Positions 1-8,920 of a stretch of 64,000 bases of DNA are shown here, one piece after another. Numbering within the stretch: position 1 is the stretch's first letter; every line of letters starts with the position of its first letter. The position numbers and the translations under genes are program-made. Location of the stretch: the NCBI RefSeq assembly GCF_026341825.1, contig NZ_JAPENY010000001.1:434001-498000 (forward strand). Direction: 5' to 3'. The DNA comes from Streptomyces sp. NBC_00620 (GTDB lineage Bacteria > Actinomycetota > Actinomycetes > Streptomycetales > Streptomycetaceae). Under the pieces are notes generated by a model that was given only the letters and a program-made list of their open reading frames with translations, was not told where the DNA came from and ran no database searches.

Positions 1-506
1 CCCTGCGCGCCTTCCCCGTCATACGGGATCTCGTCACGGACGTGGGCTTCAACTACGCCAAGGCGCGCGAGGTCCCGGCCTTCGTACCGCCGGCCGGACT
101 GGGCCTGGGCGAGTACCGGATGCAGCAGGCGGACGTGGACCGTTCGCAGGAGTTCCGCAAGTGCATCGAGTGCTTCCTGTGCCAGGACACCTGCCATGTC
201 GTCCGGGACCACGAGGAGAACAAAACGGCGTTCGCGGGCCCGCGCTTCCTGATGCGCGTGGCCGAGCTCGACATGCATCCACTGGACGCCGCTGCCGAGT
301 CCGGCCTGGACCGCAAACGCACCGCCCAGGACGAACACGGCCTCGGCTACTGCAACATCACCAAGTGCTGCACCGAGGTCTGCCCCGAGGGCATCAAGAT
401 CACGGACAATGCGCTGATCCCCTTGAAGGAGCGGGCCATCGACCGCAAGTACGACCCGCTGGTGTGGCTGGGGTCGAAGATCGCCCGACGGCCCAAGTCA
501 CCCTGA
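1..506 (+). CDS. sdhB: Succinate dehydrogenase/fumarate reductase iron-sulfur subunit, 5' truncated
   Basis: This is the C-terminal part of the electron-transfer subunit that passes electrons from the flavoprotein to quinone in respiratory complex II. The reading frame is open from base 3, so the start lies outside the window. Two cysteine clusters characteristic of the 3Fe-4S and 4Fe-4S centres are visible: CIECFLCQDTCHV and CNITKCCTEVCPEGI, followed by the conserved ITDNALIPLKERA segment. The length and spacing fit the actinobacterial SdhB type. The gene ends 29 bases before the stop of the convergent methyltransferase gene. Confidence 0.9.
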   Translation, partial: LRAFPVIRDLVTDVGFNYAKAREVPAFVPPAGLGLGEYRMQQADVDRSQEFRKCIECFLCQDTCHVVRDHEENKTAFAGPRFLMRVAELDMHPLDAAAESGLDRKRTAQDEHGLGYCNITKCCTEVCPEGIKITDNALIPLKERAIDRKYDPLVWLGSKIARRPKSP

Positions 507-536
507 GGCGCGCGCCCCTCTCAGGTGCGCGCCCTC
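505..536. terminator. Hairpin between convergent genes
   Basis: GAGGCGCGC and GCGCGCCCTC face each other across a short loop directly between two convergent stop codons. The stem is GC-rich with one bulge and there is no U-tract, as is usual in Streptomyces. It probably serves both genes. Confidence 0.5.
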
Positions 537-1476
537 ACTCCGCCGCCCGCAGATAGCCCGAGTGCGCCACCTGGCCGAGGAACTTCAGCCGGGTGTCGGT
601 GGTCATGTGCTTCTCGAAGGCCTCTTTGATTCCGGGCCACTTGGGGTGCCCGAAGTCGTCCAGTACGACGATGCCGCCGGGGGCGACGATCTGCTCGGCC
701 CACTCCAGGTCCGCGAGGACACCGGCGGCGGAGTGGTCACCGTCGACGATGATCACTCCGTAGGAGCGGTCGGAGACCTGGGCGCGCACCTCGGGGTCCT
801 CGGAGAAGCCCTGCTGGATACGGGCGGCGGCGCCGGCCGCACCCGCCATGGCCAGATTGGTGCGCACGGCTGCTTCGCGCACCGGCGTGCCCGTCACATC
901 GCCTCCCATGGTGGTGCCGGGCTGCAACTGAAGGCCCGCGAGCGGGTCGACGATCGTGAGGCTAGGGTCGCGGCCCGCGCGCTCCATCATCCGGATCAGG
1001 CCCGCGCCGAACATTCCGTACAGGGTGCCGATCTCCAGCATCTCGTCGTTCGGCGGGTCGAGCAGGGGTACGGCGGCGAGCTTGCCGACGATGTTCATGG
1101 TGCCGCCCGCGATCCTGCCGACCCCGAGCGCCTCCAGGGCTATCAGCAGCCGGAACGCCTGCGCGACATTGCGCTCCGCGTCGGCCTTGTCCCCGCCGGC
1201 CACCTCCGCCAGTTCTTTGATCGTGCGGTTGAGATGGGGCGCCGACGGCAGCCGTGACGCGCCGCGTCCGGTCCCGTCGAAGAACAGCTCCAGTGGGCGC
1301 TGGCGGTTGCGCAGCGTCTGCAACTCCCGCTGCAGCGCGCCGTTCTCGCTCTTCAGCGCGACGGTGGGGCGGTCCGCGACGGCCCGGCGGACCTGGCGCT
1401 CGATGCGCTGGTCGATGAGCTCGAGGATCGGGCGCAGAGTGCGCCGGGCAGCCTTGCTGGTCAGTAACGCTCGCAT
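535..1476 (-). CDS. Class I SAM-dependent methyltransferase (Methyltransf_24-like)
   Basis: This 313-residue protein is predicted to transfer a methyl group from S-adenosylmethionine to an unknown substrate. The N-terminal 65 residues are charged and probably helical (coiled-coil-like at about 40-62). The Rossmann domain starts near residue 140, with motif I LEIGTLYGMFG (147-157), the acidic VDGDH motif (244-248) and the strand VLDDFGHPKWPG (271-282). These are typical of the family that methylates sugars or small molecules in actinobacterial clusters. No biosynthetic neighbours identify the substrate. The ATG is preceded by a GAGG box at somewhat long spacing. Confidence 0.75.
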   Translation of the reverse strand: MRALLTSKAARRTLRPILELIDQRIERQVRRAVADRPTVALKSENGALQRELQTLRNRQRPLELFFDGTGRGASRLPSAPHLNRTIKELAEVAGGDKADAERNVAQAFRLLIALEALGVGRIAGGTMNIVGKLAAVPLLDPPNDEMLEIGTLYGMFGAGLIRMMERAGRDPSLTIVDPLAGLQLQPGTTMGGDVTGTPVREAAVRTNLAMAGAAGAAARIQQGFSEDPEVRAQVSDRSYGVIIVDGDHSAAGVLADLEWAEQIVAPGGIVVLDDFGHPKWPGIKEAFEKHMTTDTRLKFLGQVAHSGYLRAAE

Positions 1477-1735
1477 GAATCCGTGATCCTCACAGGAATA
1501 GGAAGAGGTGCTGCGGTGCCTGCGCGAGGGGGCGGAGTGCGCACGCCCGTGGTGCGACGTACAGGCACGGTGGAGGCGCGGTGTTCGAAGGAACGTAGGG
1601 CGCCCACAGCAGAGTCACAACAAACACGAGCGACTGATCAGGGAAACCTCGCATGACGTCTGGGCGACGGGGCGGTTACCCGGTCGGTGTGGGGGCGTTG
1701 GGTGGGGCGAGTCGTGGCGGAGCCGGGGTGGGAGG

Positions 1736-2059
1736 TCAGGAAGCGCGAGCCGTGGCCGGGCCGCGGCGGCGGTCGCGGGTCGCGCGGTGCATCAGCACGG
1801 CACCGGTGATCATTCCGGTGCCGCCCGCGAGGGAGGCGGCGAAGTAGAGAGCGCCGGCGCCGAGCAGGGCCAGGGCGATCAGCGGAAGCGCGAGGGAAGC
1901 GGTGAGCACCAGGAGCCCCTGACCCCACAAGCGTCGCCGGATGACACGCCCCCGCGTCGCCCTTGGCACCCAGCCGCCACGCACGGCGGCGATCCCGGCG
2001 GAGAACAACACACCCAGGACCACTCCCTCGGCCAGTCCCAACATGTAACGCCAGTCCAT
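1736..2059 (-). CDS. Small membrane protein (paralogue of next gene)
   Basis: This 107-residue protein has no recognised family. Three hydrophobic segments are visible: residues about 8-26, about 48-70 and about 73-92. Between the first two is an Arg-rich loop RGRVIRRRLWGQGLL. The same loop pattern followed by a membrane segment recurs in the gene just upstream, which suggests an old tandem duplication. It ends with a basic tail. It is probably transcribed with its neighbour, since the gap is about 90 bases and they share a strand. Function unknown. Confidence 0.55.
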   Translation of the reverse strand: MDWRYMLGLAEGVVLGVLFSAGIAAVRGGWVPRATRGRVIRRRLWGQGLLVLTASLALPLIALALLGAGALYFAASLAGGTGMITGAVLMHRATRDRRRGPATARAS

Positions 2060-2152
2060 GGCCCCGCCTCTCGTGCGCCCGTTCTCAACCCGAGGATGAC
2101 ACGCGGGGCGGTGGGCCTCCAGGAGCGGGAGGGTCTGCTGAGCCTTCGCCCG

Positions 2153-2464
2153 TCATGGCTGGGCCGGGGCGGGCTGCTCGGCGAGCAACTGGAGCAGGCC
2201 GCCCCCGATCATGAGCACCAATCCGACAAGGGCGACGACACTGAAGGCGATATCGGAGTCGATCACCATGAACGACACGGACCACAGGACCGGCCCCGCG
2301 CTGGAGCAGACCGTGCCGTAGCCCCACAGCCGCGGCCGGCGGGGCGTACGGCGCCGCAGCCACGACGGCATCCGACCGGTCGCGATCGCCAGCACTCCGA
2401 ACAGGCCCGAACTCAACGAGGCGAGCAGGACCGCAGTCGCTGCCCAGTACCAGTACTGGTCCAT
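2153..2464 (-). CDS. Small membrane protein (paralogue of 1736-2059)
   Basis: This 103-residue protein begins at an ATG preceded by a GGGGGAG ribosome-binding site. A start 11 codons further upstream is possible but has no such site. It has three predicted membrane segments. The loop RMPSWLRRRTPRRPRLWGYG matches the Arg-rich loop of the downstream gene in position and character. The tail QLLAEQPAPAQP is cytoplasmic or periplasmic and Pro-rich. No function can be assigned. Confidence 0.6.
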   Translation of the reverse strand: MDQYWYWAATAVLLASLSSGLFGVLAIATGRMPSWLRRRTPRRPRLWGYGTVCSSAGPVLWSVSFMVIDSDIAFSVVALVGLVLMIGGGLLQLLAEQPAPAQP

Positions 2465-2506
2465 CCAAGCTCCCCCGAACCGGCGTACGTCACGCACGCC
2501 GTCCGA

Positions 2507-4462
2507 TCATGACACCCAACCCTCCCTGTACGCCGCCCAGTCCGACTCCTTCGCGGCGAAGTCCACGTACAGCGCGACCCCGAAGCGCTCACGGTCGCGG
2601 TCCGTGCGGGAGAGGCCCAGACGGGTGCCGCGTACGGCCGCCTCGACCGTCTCTGCGTTCTCGTGGTGGCTCAGGTCGTCCTCGTGGAAGAACGGCAGGC
2701 CCATCAGCAAGTCCGTTGATTCCGGGGTGACTTCGAGGGCGAGGGAGGTCTGCTGGGCGACGTAGCCGCCGTACAGGCTCTCCAACGGGAGTGCCGTGTC
2801 GTACGACATGAGGGCGATCTGGTCGACGCGGCGGGCGACTTGGCCGAAGTAGGCCTGGGACCACCACTTGGGGTGGCCCGTGAGGGTGCCCCTGATGGAG
2901 TTGGCCGCCGGGAAGGGGTCGATCTGGTGGGCGGCGACGGAGAGGGGGACCCCGCGGTCCTGGGTGACCGCGTGCAGGTCGTCGAGGAGGGAGAGGTAGT
3001 CCTGGTCGTCCGAGTGCAACGGCTCCAGGTCGAAGTGGGCACCGTCGAAGCCGGCCTCGAGGATCTGCTCGGTGGACCCGACCACGGCGGCCCGCGTCTC
3101 CGCCCGCTCCAGCCGCAGCCCGTCCGGCCCCTCACTCGCCAGCACATCCCCCAGCCATGCCTGCACCCGTACGCCGGGCAACTCACGATGCACGGCCTCG
3201 ATCAGCCAACCCGCCTGCGGGTACGCCGACTCGGGCAAGGTCCCGTCATGCTCCAACGGCCCCGCGTGCACATACAGATCCCGTATCCCACTGTCCCGCA
3301 ACCGCTCCGCGAGCGCCTCGACATCCGCGTCCACCTTCCGCCCGTCGATCCAGGCATGGCCCAGCCAGAGAGCGTCACGGTTCCTGGTCTGCGTACCGGG
3401 ACCCGGGTCTCCGGCGTAGTTCACCCGCAACGCGATCCCGGCCCCGAGAGCCGGGAGGAGGAGCAGGAGGACAAGCCCGAGGGCTATGCGCTTGGGCCAG
3501 CGGAGACGGGGGTGGCGCCAGGCGCGTAGGGCTGGGTGGGGGTCGGGGTCGGGGGTTTGGGCTTCGGGGGTGTCGGGGTCCGGGTCGGAGTTGGGGGTGG
3601 GGTGGGTGGCTTGGGGGGTGGGGTTGGGGGCGGGTGCGGTCGCAGGTCCGGGCTCGGGCGCAGGCTCAGGCCCGGCCGCAAGCGCAGGCCCGGGCTCAGG
3701 CCCGGTCGCAGGCTCGGGCTCGGGCTCAGGCCCGGTCGCAAGCGCAGGCGCAAGCCCGGCCTCAAGCGCAGGCCCAGGCTCGGGTGCAGGCCTGGTCTCA
3801 GGGTCGGGCCCGGCCTCAGGATCGGGCTCGACCTCAGGATCGGGCTCGACCTCAGGTTCGGACCCGGCCTCAGGTCCGGGCTCAGGCGCAGGTCCGGTCG
3901 CAAACTCGGGTGCAGGCGCAGGCGCAGGCCCGGGCTCGGCCGCAGGCACAGGCCCAGGCTCGGGCGCAGGCGCAGACGCAGACGCAGACCCGAGCTCGGC
4001 CACAGGCACAGGCCCAGGCTCGAGTGCAGGCCCGGCCCCAGGGTCGGGCGCAGGTGCAGGCCCGATCGCAATCTCGCGCGCAGCCGCGGTCGCGGACTCC
4101 GAGTCGGAGTCCGGCACGGACTCGGAGTCAGGCGCAGGTGTAGGTACAGGCGCAGGCTCGGATTGGGCCTCGGGCCCGGACTCGGGACCGGACCCGGACC
4201 CGGACCCGGACTCGGACTCGGGACCGGGACCGGACTCGGGACCGGACTCGGGACCGGACTCGGGACCGGACTCGGGACCGGACTCGGGATCAGGCGCCCC
4301 CTCGACAGCAGCATCCGGCCGTGCGACTGGCCCCGGCGCGTCCGGCCCACCCCCGCTCTCCCGAGCCTGCTCCTCGGGCTCGGCCCCCGCCCCCGTTTCC
4401 GCCGTCGTCCCGGGCCTCCCCGCCCGGTCCTCCGCCTCGGTTTCCACCCGCCCCGTGTCCAT
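2507..4462 (-). CDS. Membrane-anchored GH18-like protein with long low-complexity N-terminus
   Basis: About 651 residues. The chosen ATG has an AGGAGGGGG site about ten bases upstream; the frame is open far further upstream but only through Arg/Pro-rich non-protein-like sequence. Residues about 45-330 are almost entirely Pro, Glu, Ala, Gly, Ser and Asp in PEPGPA- or ESGP-like repeats. A single membrane segment (IALGLVLLLLLPALGAGIAL) follows, then a roughly 280-residue domain. That domain contains GFDGAHFDLEP, which resembles the DxxDxDxE active-site strand of GH18 and related TIM barrels, plus QIALMSYD. The topology suggests a cytoplasmic acidic stalk and an extracellular glycosidase-like domain. 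The substrate is unknown and catalytic activity is not certain. Confidence 0.7.
   Translation of the reverse strand: MDTGRVETEAEDRAGRPGTTAETGAGAEPEEQARESGGGPDAPGPVARPDAAVEGAPDPESGPESGPESGPESGPESGPGPESESGSGSGSGPESGPEAQSEPAPVPTPAPDSESVPDSDSESATAAAREIAIGPAPAPDPGAGPALEPGPVPVAELGSASASAPAPEPGPVPAAEPGPAPAPAPEFATGPAPEPGPEAGSEPEVEPDPEVEPDPEAGPDPETRPAPEPGPALEAGLAPALATGPEPEPEPATGPEPGPALAAGPEPAPEPGPATAPAPNPTPQATHPTPNSDPDPDTPEAQTPDPDPHPALRAWRHPRLRWPKRIALGLVLLLLLPALGAGIALRVNYAGDPGPGTQTRNRDALWLGHAWIDGRKVDADVEALAERLRDSGIRDLYVHAGPLEHDGTLPESAYPQAGWLIEAVHRELPGVRVQAWLGDVLASEGPDGLRLERAETRAAVVGSTEQILEAGFDGAHFDLEPLHSDDQDYLSLLDDLHAVTQDRGVPLSVAAHQIDPFPAANSIRGTLTGHPKWWSQAYFGQVARRVDQIALMSYDTALPLESLYGGYVAQQTSLALEVTPESTDLLMGLPFFHEDDLSHHENAETVEAAVRGTRLGLSRTDRDRERFGVALYVDFAAKESDWAAYREGWVS
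3640..4320. repeat. Low-complexity tandem-repeat tract encoding Pro/Glu/Ala/Ser stalk
   Basis: About 0.7 kb of degenerate repeats built on GGCTCGGGC, GCAGGCCC and GGACTCGGGACC units. The last of these recurs as a clean 15-base period at about 4215-4290. All six frames stay open for long distances because stop codons cannot form in this composition, so the long ORFs on the opposite strand are by-products. Such tracts are prone to copy-number change. Confidence 0.8.
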
Positions 4463-4567
4463 CCCCGCGCCCCCTCCTGTACGCCCCCGCATCCTCCGTA
4501 CCCTAAGCATCCCCACCTCGGCGCACCCCGGTCGCGGCGGCGGGCGGGCGGTCATACGCTCCCAAAT

Positions 4568-6103
4568 GTGACGTCGTCCCAGAGTCGGAACCGGTCGCGC
4601 CGAGCGGCGTCGCACATAGCCGCGCGAGGGGTATATGGCGTGGTCGGCGGGCTGGTGGCCGTGGGGTGGCTGGTACTGCCGCTTGCGCGAGTGGATGCCG
4701 ATGATCACGATCGGGTGACCGCGGCACGGAGTGCGGGGGCGCCGACGCACGAGGCCGCCCCCGGCGACGACGCGACGGACTCCGGCGATCTCGTGCTGCC
4801 GGTCGTCGCGGTGGGTGCGGCGGGGGTGCTGACGGCGTACACCTACACGCGGCGCAGGCGGCGCGCGCGGACCCGTACGACACCGGGCGGGGTGACTCCA
4901 CGGGTCGTACCCCTTGCCGAACTCGACCGGCAGGCCCAGCAGTTGCTGGTGGAGACCGACGACTGCGTCCACACCAGCGCCGAGGAACTCGGTTACGTCA
5001 CAGCCCAGTTCGGCGGCGAGGCGGTGAAGCCGTACACGGACGCGCTGGCGTTCGCGAAGGCCGAGCTGGCGGTGGCCTTCCGGCTGCGGCTGCGGACGGT
5101 CGACGCGGCACCGGAGCCCGACGAGACCCGGCGCCTGCTGGAGGAGGTCGTCGCGCGCTGCACGGAGGCCGGGCGACGGCTGGACGCGGAGGCCGCCGGG
5201 TTCGACCAGCTGCGCGCCCTGGAGCGGAACGCACCGGCCGCGCTGGCGTACGCCGAGACCCGCTTCCGTGAGCTCGCCGCGCGCACGCCGGCCGCCGAGG
5301 CGACGCTCGGCGAACTCCACAATCGGTACGCCCCCTCCGCGTCCCTCCCCGTGCTGGGCCACGTCGAACAGGCCAAGGACCGGCTCCTGTTCGCGACGAC
5401 GCACCTCAACCAGGCGCGGCAGTCGCTCGACCGGGGCGACGGGGATCGGGCCGCCGCGTATCTGCGTGCCGCGGAGGGGGCCATCGAGCAGGCGGCGGTC
5501 CTCGTCGACGGCATCGACCGGCTCGCCGGCGAACTGGCCGTGGCCGATCAGCAGTTGCCCGCCGCTCTCGCCGCGGTGGAGACCGGGCTCGCGAAGGCGC
5601 GCGGCCACCTGGAGAGCGCCGCCGTCGGTTCGCCCGAGCTGCCCGGCCGTGTCGCACGCGCCGAGTCGGTCGTCGCCGGCGTGCGGCGTTCGCTGTCCGC
5701 CGGGGATCCGTACGATCCGCTCGACGCGTTGCGCCGCGTGGTGCGGGCCGGTGCGGATTTCGCCGACGGGGTCGTCGACCGTGCCCTCATTCCGGCGCGC
5801 AGTGCGGTTGCCGGTGCGGCCGACTTCGTCAGTACGCATCGAGGGGCGGTGGGTTGTGAGGCGCGTGTCCGGTTGGCCGAGGCGGAGCGGTGCCTCGGGC
5901 GTGATCTCTCCGAGGCTCAGGCTGCCGATGTTCTCGCCCTGCGGGCGCGGGTGCTCGCCGAGCGGGATGTACGGGCGTACGGGCATCCGTTGCTGGAGGG
6001 GGCCGGGGTGGGTGGGGCCGTGCTCGGGGGGATCCTGTTGCCGGGCGGTGGGCCCGCGAGCTTCGGTGGACGCCGGACACGGGGGCGGAGGGCGGCGCCG
6101 TAG
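4568..6103 (+). CDS. TPM-family C-terminal membrane protein lacking the TPM domain
   Basis: About 511 residues from a GTG; an alternative GTG at 4640 has a better GAGGGG site. An N-terminal hydrophobic segment (VYGVVGGLVAVGWLVLPLA), a second one near residue 80 (LVLPVVAVGAAGVLTAYTY) and an Arg-rich stop-transfer enclose a short exposed loop. The rest is a long helical region with repeated patterns such as LDRQAQQLLVETDDCVHTSAEELGY, VEQAKDRLLFATTHLNQAR and YLRAAEGAIEQA. It ends in a Gly-rich tail. This matches the C-terminal half of Streptomyces TPM-domain proteins, but the TPM domain that normally sits between the two membrane segments is absent. Divergent from the preceding gene. Confidence 0.7.
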   Translation: MTSSQSRNRSRRAASHIAARGVYGVVGGLVAVGWLVLPLARVDADDHDRVTAARSAGAPTHEAAPGDDATDSGDLVLPVVAVGAAGVLTAYTYTRRRRRARTRTTPGGVTPRVVPLAELDRQAQQLLVETDDCVHTSAEELGYVTAQFGGEAVKPYTDALAFAKAELAVAFRLRLRTVDAAPEPDETRRLLEEVVARCTEAGRRLDAEAAGFDQLRALERNAPAALAYAETRFRELAARTPAAEATLGELHNRYAPSASLPVLGHVEQAKDRLLFATTHLNQARQSLDRGDGDRAAAYLRAAEGAIEQAAVLVDGIDRLAGELAVADQQLPAALAAVETGLAKARGHLESAAVGSPELPGRVARAESVVAGVRRSLSAGDPYDPLDALRRVVRAGADFADGVVDRALIPARSAVAGAADFVSTHRGAVGCEARVRLAEAERCLGRDLSEAQAADVLALRARVLAERDVRAYGHPLLEGAGVGGAVLGGILLPGGGPASFGGRRTRGRRAAP

Positions 6104-6110
6104 AGGGGGC

Positions 6111-6278
6111 CGGGGGTGGGTTTTTCGCCCCCTCCGCCCCTACCCATTCCCGTCCCTTGGGGGCTCCGCCCCCAAGCCCCCGCTCCTCAAACGCCGGAGG
6201 GGCTGAACACCTTCACCCCGGCAGCCCCCCCCAGGATCGGGACGGGCAGGGGCGGAGGGGGCGAAAAACCCACCCCCG
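6111..6278. repeat. Intergenic element with 31-bp perfect terminal inverted repeats
   Basis: The left end (6111-6141) and right end (6248-6278) are perfect reverse complements over 31 bases. They contain GGTTTTTCGCCCCCTCC on one side and its complement on the other. Inside sits a second hairpin, TTGGGGGCTCCGCCCCCAA (6157-6175). It fills the whole gap between two convergent genes and could act as a bidirectional terminator. Part of it recurs at 36174-36282. It encodes no protein and resembles a REP/MITE-like Streptomyces intergenic repeat. Confidence 0.75.
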
Positions 6279-6280
6279 AG

Positions 6281-8920
6281 TCAGAACAGGCTCAGCAACG
6301 CCTCCGCCGGATCTGCCAGCCCCGCTCCCCCATCAGGCAACGGAAGTTCGAACCACACCGTCTTGCCGCGCGGCGTCCGCCGCGAGCCCCACCCGGCGGA
6401 CAGGAGCCCGACGAGCTGCAACCCCCGCCCGCCCTCGTCGGTGTCACGCGCCCGGCGCCGCCGCGGCTGGACGAGCCCGGCGTCCCAGACCTCGCAGACC
6501 AGCGTCCGGTCGAGGAGCAGGCGGAGTCTGATCTCGCCCTCGCCGTAGCGGAGGGCGTTGGTGACGAGTTCGCTGACGAGCAGTTCGGCGGTGTCGACGA
6601 GCGGCTCGAGGCCCCAGGCCACCAGCTGCGTGCGCGCGTACTCACGGGCGCGCCCCACGCTGCGCGGCTCACGAGGCAGGGTCCAGTCGCCGACGGAGTC
6701 GGCGGGCAGCCCCTGGACACGTGCCATGAGAAGGGCGATGTCGTCCTCGCCGTGGTGGGTGTCGAGGGTGTTGAGGACGTGGTCGCAGACGTCCTCCAGG
6801 GGGCTGGAGGGGTCGGTCAGGGCGCCGACGAAGGCTTGCAGGCCCTCGTCGAGGGGATGGTCGCGCGATTCGACCAGTCCATCCGTGTAGAGCGCCAAAA
6901 GAGCACCCTCGGGAAGTTCGACCTCGACCTCCTCGAAGGGCTCGCCGCCGACGCCCAGCGGCATCCCGGGCGGCACGTCGAGCATCAGCGCGGCCTCACC
7001 GGGCTCCACCAGGACCGGCGGCAGATGCCCCGCGTTGGCGAAGGTGCACCGGCGGGTGACGGAGTCGTAGACCGCGTACACGCAGGTGGCGAGGTAGACC
7101 TCGGAGAGATCGGCGTCGCGGGACGTCCGGGCCGTACGGGTGGCCTGCTGGACACCGCCCGGCGTACCGAGCCCGCGGGCGATCTCGTCCAGCGCCGAGA
7201 GGACTTCGGCCGGTTCGAGGTCGAGAAGGGCCAAAGTCCGTACGGCGGTACGCAGTTCGCCCATCGCCACGGCCGCACGCAGACCGCGCCCCATGACATC
7301 GCCGACGACCAACGCGGTGCGGTGGCCGGGGAGTTCGATGACGTCGAACCAGTCGCCGCCGACCTCGGTGGCCGCGTTGCCGGGCAGGTACCGGCAGGCG
7401 ATGTCCAGGCCGGAGGCCTCGGGGTCGCCCGGGGGCAGCAGGGACCGCTGCAGGATCAGCGCGCGCTCGTGCTCACGGCGATACAGGCGCGCGTTGTCGA
7501 TACAGACCGCGGCGCGCGCGGCGAGTTCCACCGCGAGCGACCGGTCCCGTTCCCCGAACGGCTCGCTGCCCTTCGTACGCGAGAACTGCACGAGGCCCAC
7601 CACGGTGTCGTGGGCGACCATCGGCACGGCGAGCGTGGACTGGATGAGGCCGCCCTCTTCGGCGGGGATGTGCTGGGGCCGGGCGGTGCGCAGGGCGTCC
7701 GCGCAGGGCGAGTTGAACGGGAAGTGATGGACGGCGCCGGGCGCGGGTCCGCCAGCGACGGGGTCGCCGACGGCGCTGGCGAAGGCGACGCGGCGCAGTT
7801 CGGCGCTGCCGTCGGCGAGCCCGGGCGGGGTCTCGTCGCCGGCCAGGAGTCCCTGGTAGAGGTCGACGGTGGCGAGGTCGCAGAAGCCGGGGACGACGAC
7901 GTCGAGGAGTTCGCGGGCGGTGGTCTCCAGGTCGAGGGAGTTGCCTATGCGGGCGCCGGCCTCGTTCAGAAGGGCGAGATTGCGCCGCGCGGAGGCCGCT
8001 TCACGGGCTGCTGCACGGCGGGCCGTGATGTCGGTTCCGAGCCAGGCGATGCCGATGGGGCGGCCGCTGCCGCTGTGCACGCGGTAGAGGTTGATGGACC
8101 AGTGCCGGCGTTCGTCGGATCCGGGCACATGGCCGGTGACGTGCATGTCCGTGATGGAGTCGCCGGTCTCCAGGACCCGGCGCAGCGTGGCGGCGACCCG
8201 CTCGGCCTCCGCACGCGGCAGATAGTCGTGGACGCCGCGCCCGCGGTGGTCGGCGGGAGTGCCGCCGAAGGTCGAGGCGAACCGCTGGTTGGCGCGGCGG
8301 ACCCGCAGGTCCGTGTCGATCAGGAGGAAGCCGAACGGAGATTGGCCGAAAATTGCCTGCGATGCGGCGAGGTCGGTCTCGATCCGCCGGAGGGTGCGGA
8401 CGTCGACGACGATGCATACGGCGGCCCGCTCACCGTCCTCCGTAGTGGTAGGCATCACATAGACCTCGGCGAGGCCTTCGGCGCCCTCCTGGTCCCCCTC
8501 GGTGGGGGGCATCCGGAAGGGAACCACGCCGGTCCACTCGCGGCCGTCCAGGATCTCCGCCATCTTGCGGTGCCCGAAGTCACGCCGGTCGGGTGCGACG
8601 AACGCGGCGATGGGGTCCATGCCGACGGCGTGCTCCGCGGATATCCCGAAGAGCTGCTCCGCACGCAGACTCCACTGGTCGACCAGCCCGTCGGCACCTA
8701 TGGAGAACGACGCGACCTTGATGTAGTCGTAGATCGAGCCGGGCGGACTGCTCTGCCACATCGCGTCGCCCGCCCTGTCGCCTCTGGCGTCGCCCATCCC
8801 CTCGTCCAAGGCGGATCGGCCCACAACGGAGTCACCCACGGCGGAATCGCCCACGGCGTCAGCCCTCGCGCCGCCCGACGGGTCCTCGGACTCCGTGGCC
8901 TTCGCTGGTATCTCGCTCAC
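6281..8920 (-). CDS. PAS-PAS-GAF-PP2C(SpoIIE)-HATPase signalling protein
   Basis: About 879 residues from a GTG with a GGAGGGG site; an upstream in-frame GTG would add 47 Arg-rich residues without support. Predicted domains in order: PAS (about 60-170), PAS (about 180-300), GAF (about 305-470), PP2C/SpoIIE phosphatase (about 490-700; VGGDWFDV, VVGDVMGRG, LYTDGLVE and GEDDIALL carry the metal-binding Asp residues) and a C-terminal RsbW-like HATPase (ELVTNALRYGEGE, DEGGRGLQLV). Such proteins sense signals and control sigma factors by (de)phosphorylating anti-anti-sigma factors. No membrane segment is seen, so it should be cytoplasmic. A second, HATPase-only gene lies just upstream on the same strand. 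Confidence 0.9.
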   Translation of the reverse strand: MSEIPAKATESEDPSGGARADAVGDSAVGDSVVGRSALDEGMGDARGDRAGDAMWQSSPPGSIYDYIKVASFSIGADGLVDQWSLRAEQLFGISAEHAVGMDPIAAFVAPDRRDFGHRKMAEILDGREWTGVVPFRMPPTEGDQEGAEGLAEVYVMPTTTEDGERAAVCIVVDVRTLRRIETDLAASQAIFGQSPFGFLLIDTDLRVRRANQRFASTFGGTPADHRGRGVHDYLPRAEAERVAATLRRVLETGDSITDMHVTGHVPGSDERRHWSINLYRVHSGSGRPIGIAWLGTDITARRAAAREAASARRNLALLNEAGARIGNSLDLETTARELLDVVVPGFCDLATVDLYQGLLAGDETPPGLADGSAELRRVAFASAVGDPVAGGPAPGAVHHFPFNSPCADALRTARPQHIPAEEGGLIQSTLAVPMVAHDTVVGLVQFSRTKGSEPFGERDRSLAVELAARAAVCIDNARLYRREHERALILQRSLLPPGDPEASGLDIACRYLPGNAATEVGGDWFDVIELPGHRTALVVGDVMGRGLRAAVAMGELRTAVRTLALLDLEPAEVLSALDEIARGLGTPGGVQQATRTARTSRDADLSEVYLATCVYAVYDSVTRRCTFANAGHLPPVLVEPGEAALMLDVPPGMPLGVGGEPFEEVEVELPEGALLALYTDGLVESRDHPLDEGLQAFVGALTDPSSPLEDVCDHVLNTLDTHHGEDDIALLMARVQGLPADSVGDWTLPREPRSVGRAREYARTQLVAWGLEPLVDTAELLVSELVTNALRYGEGEIRLRLLLDRTLVCEVWDAGLVQPRRRRARDTDEGGRGLQLVGLLSAGWGSRRTPRGKTVWFELPLPDGGAGLADPAEALLSLF

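Noticed and set aside
3157..4571. Several long open frames on both strands through the repeat tract
   Set aside because: They arise because the GC-rich repeats contain no stop codons. Their translations are Arg/Gln or Gly/Ser monotony without ribosome-binding sites.
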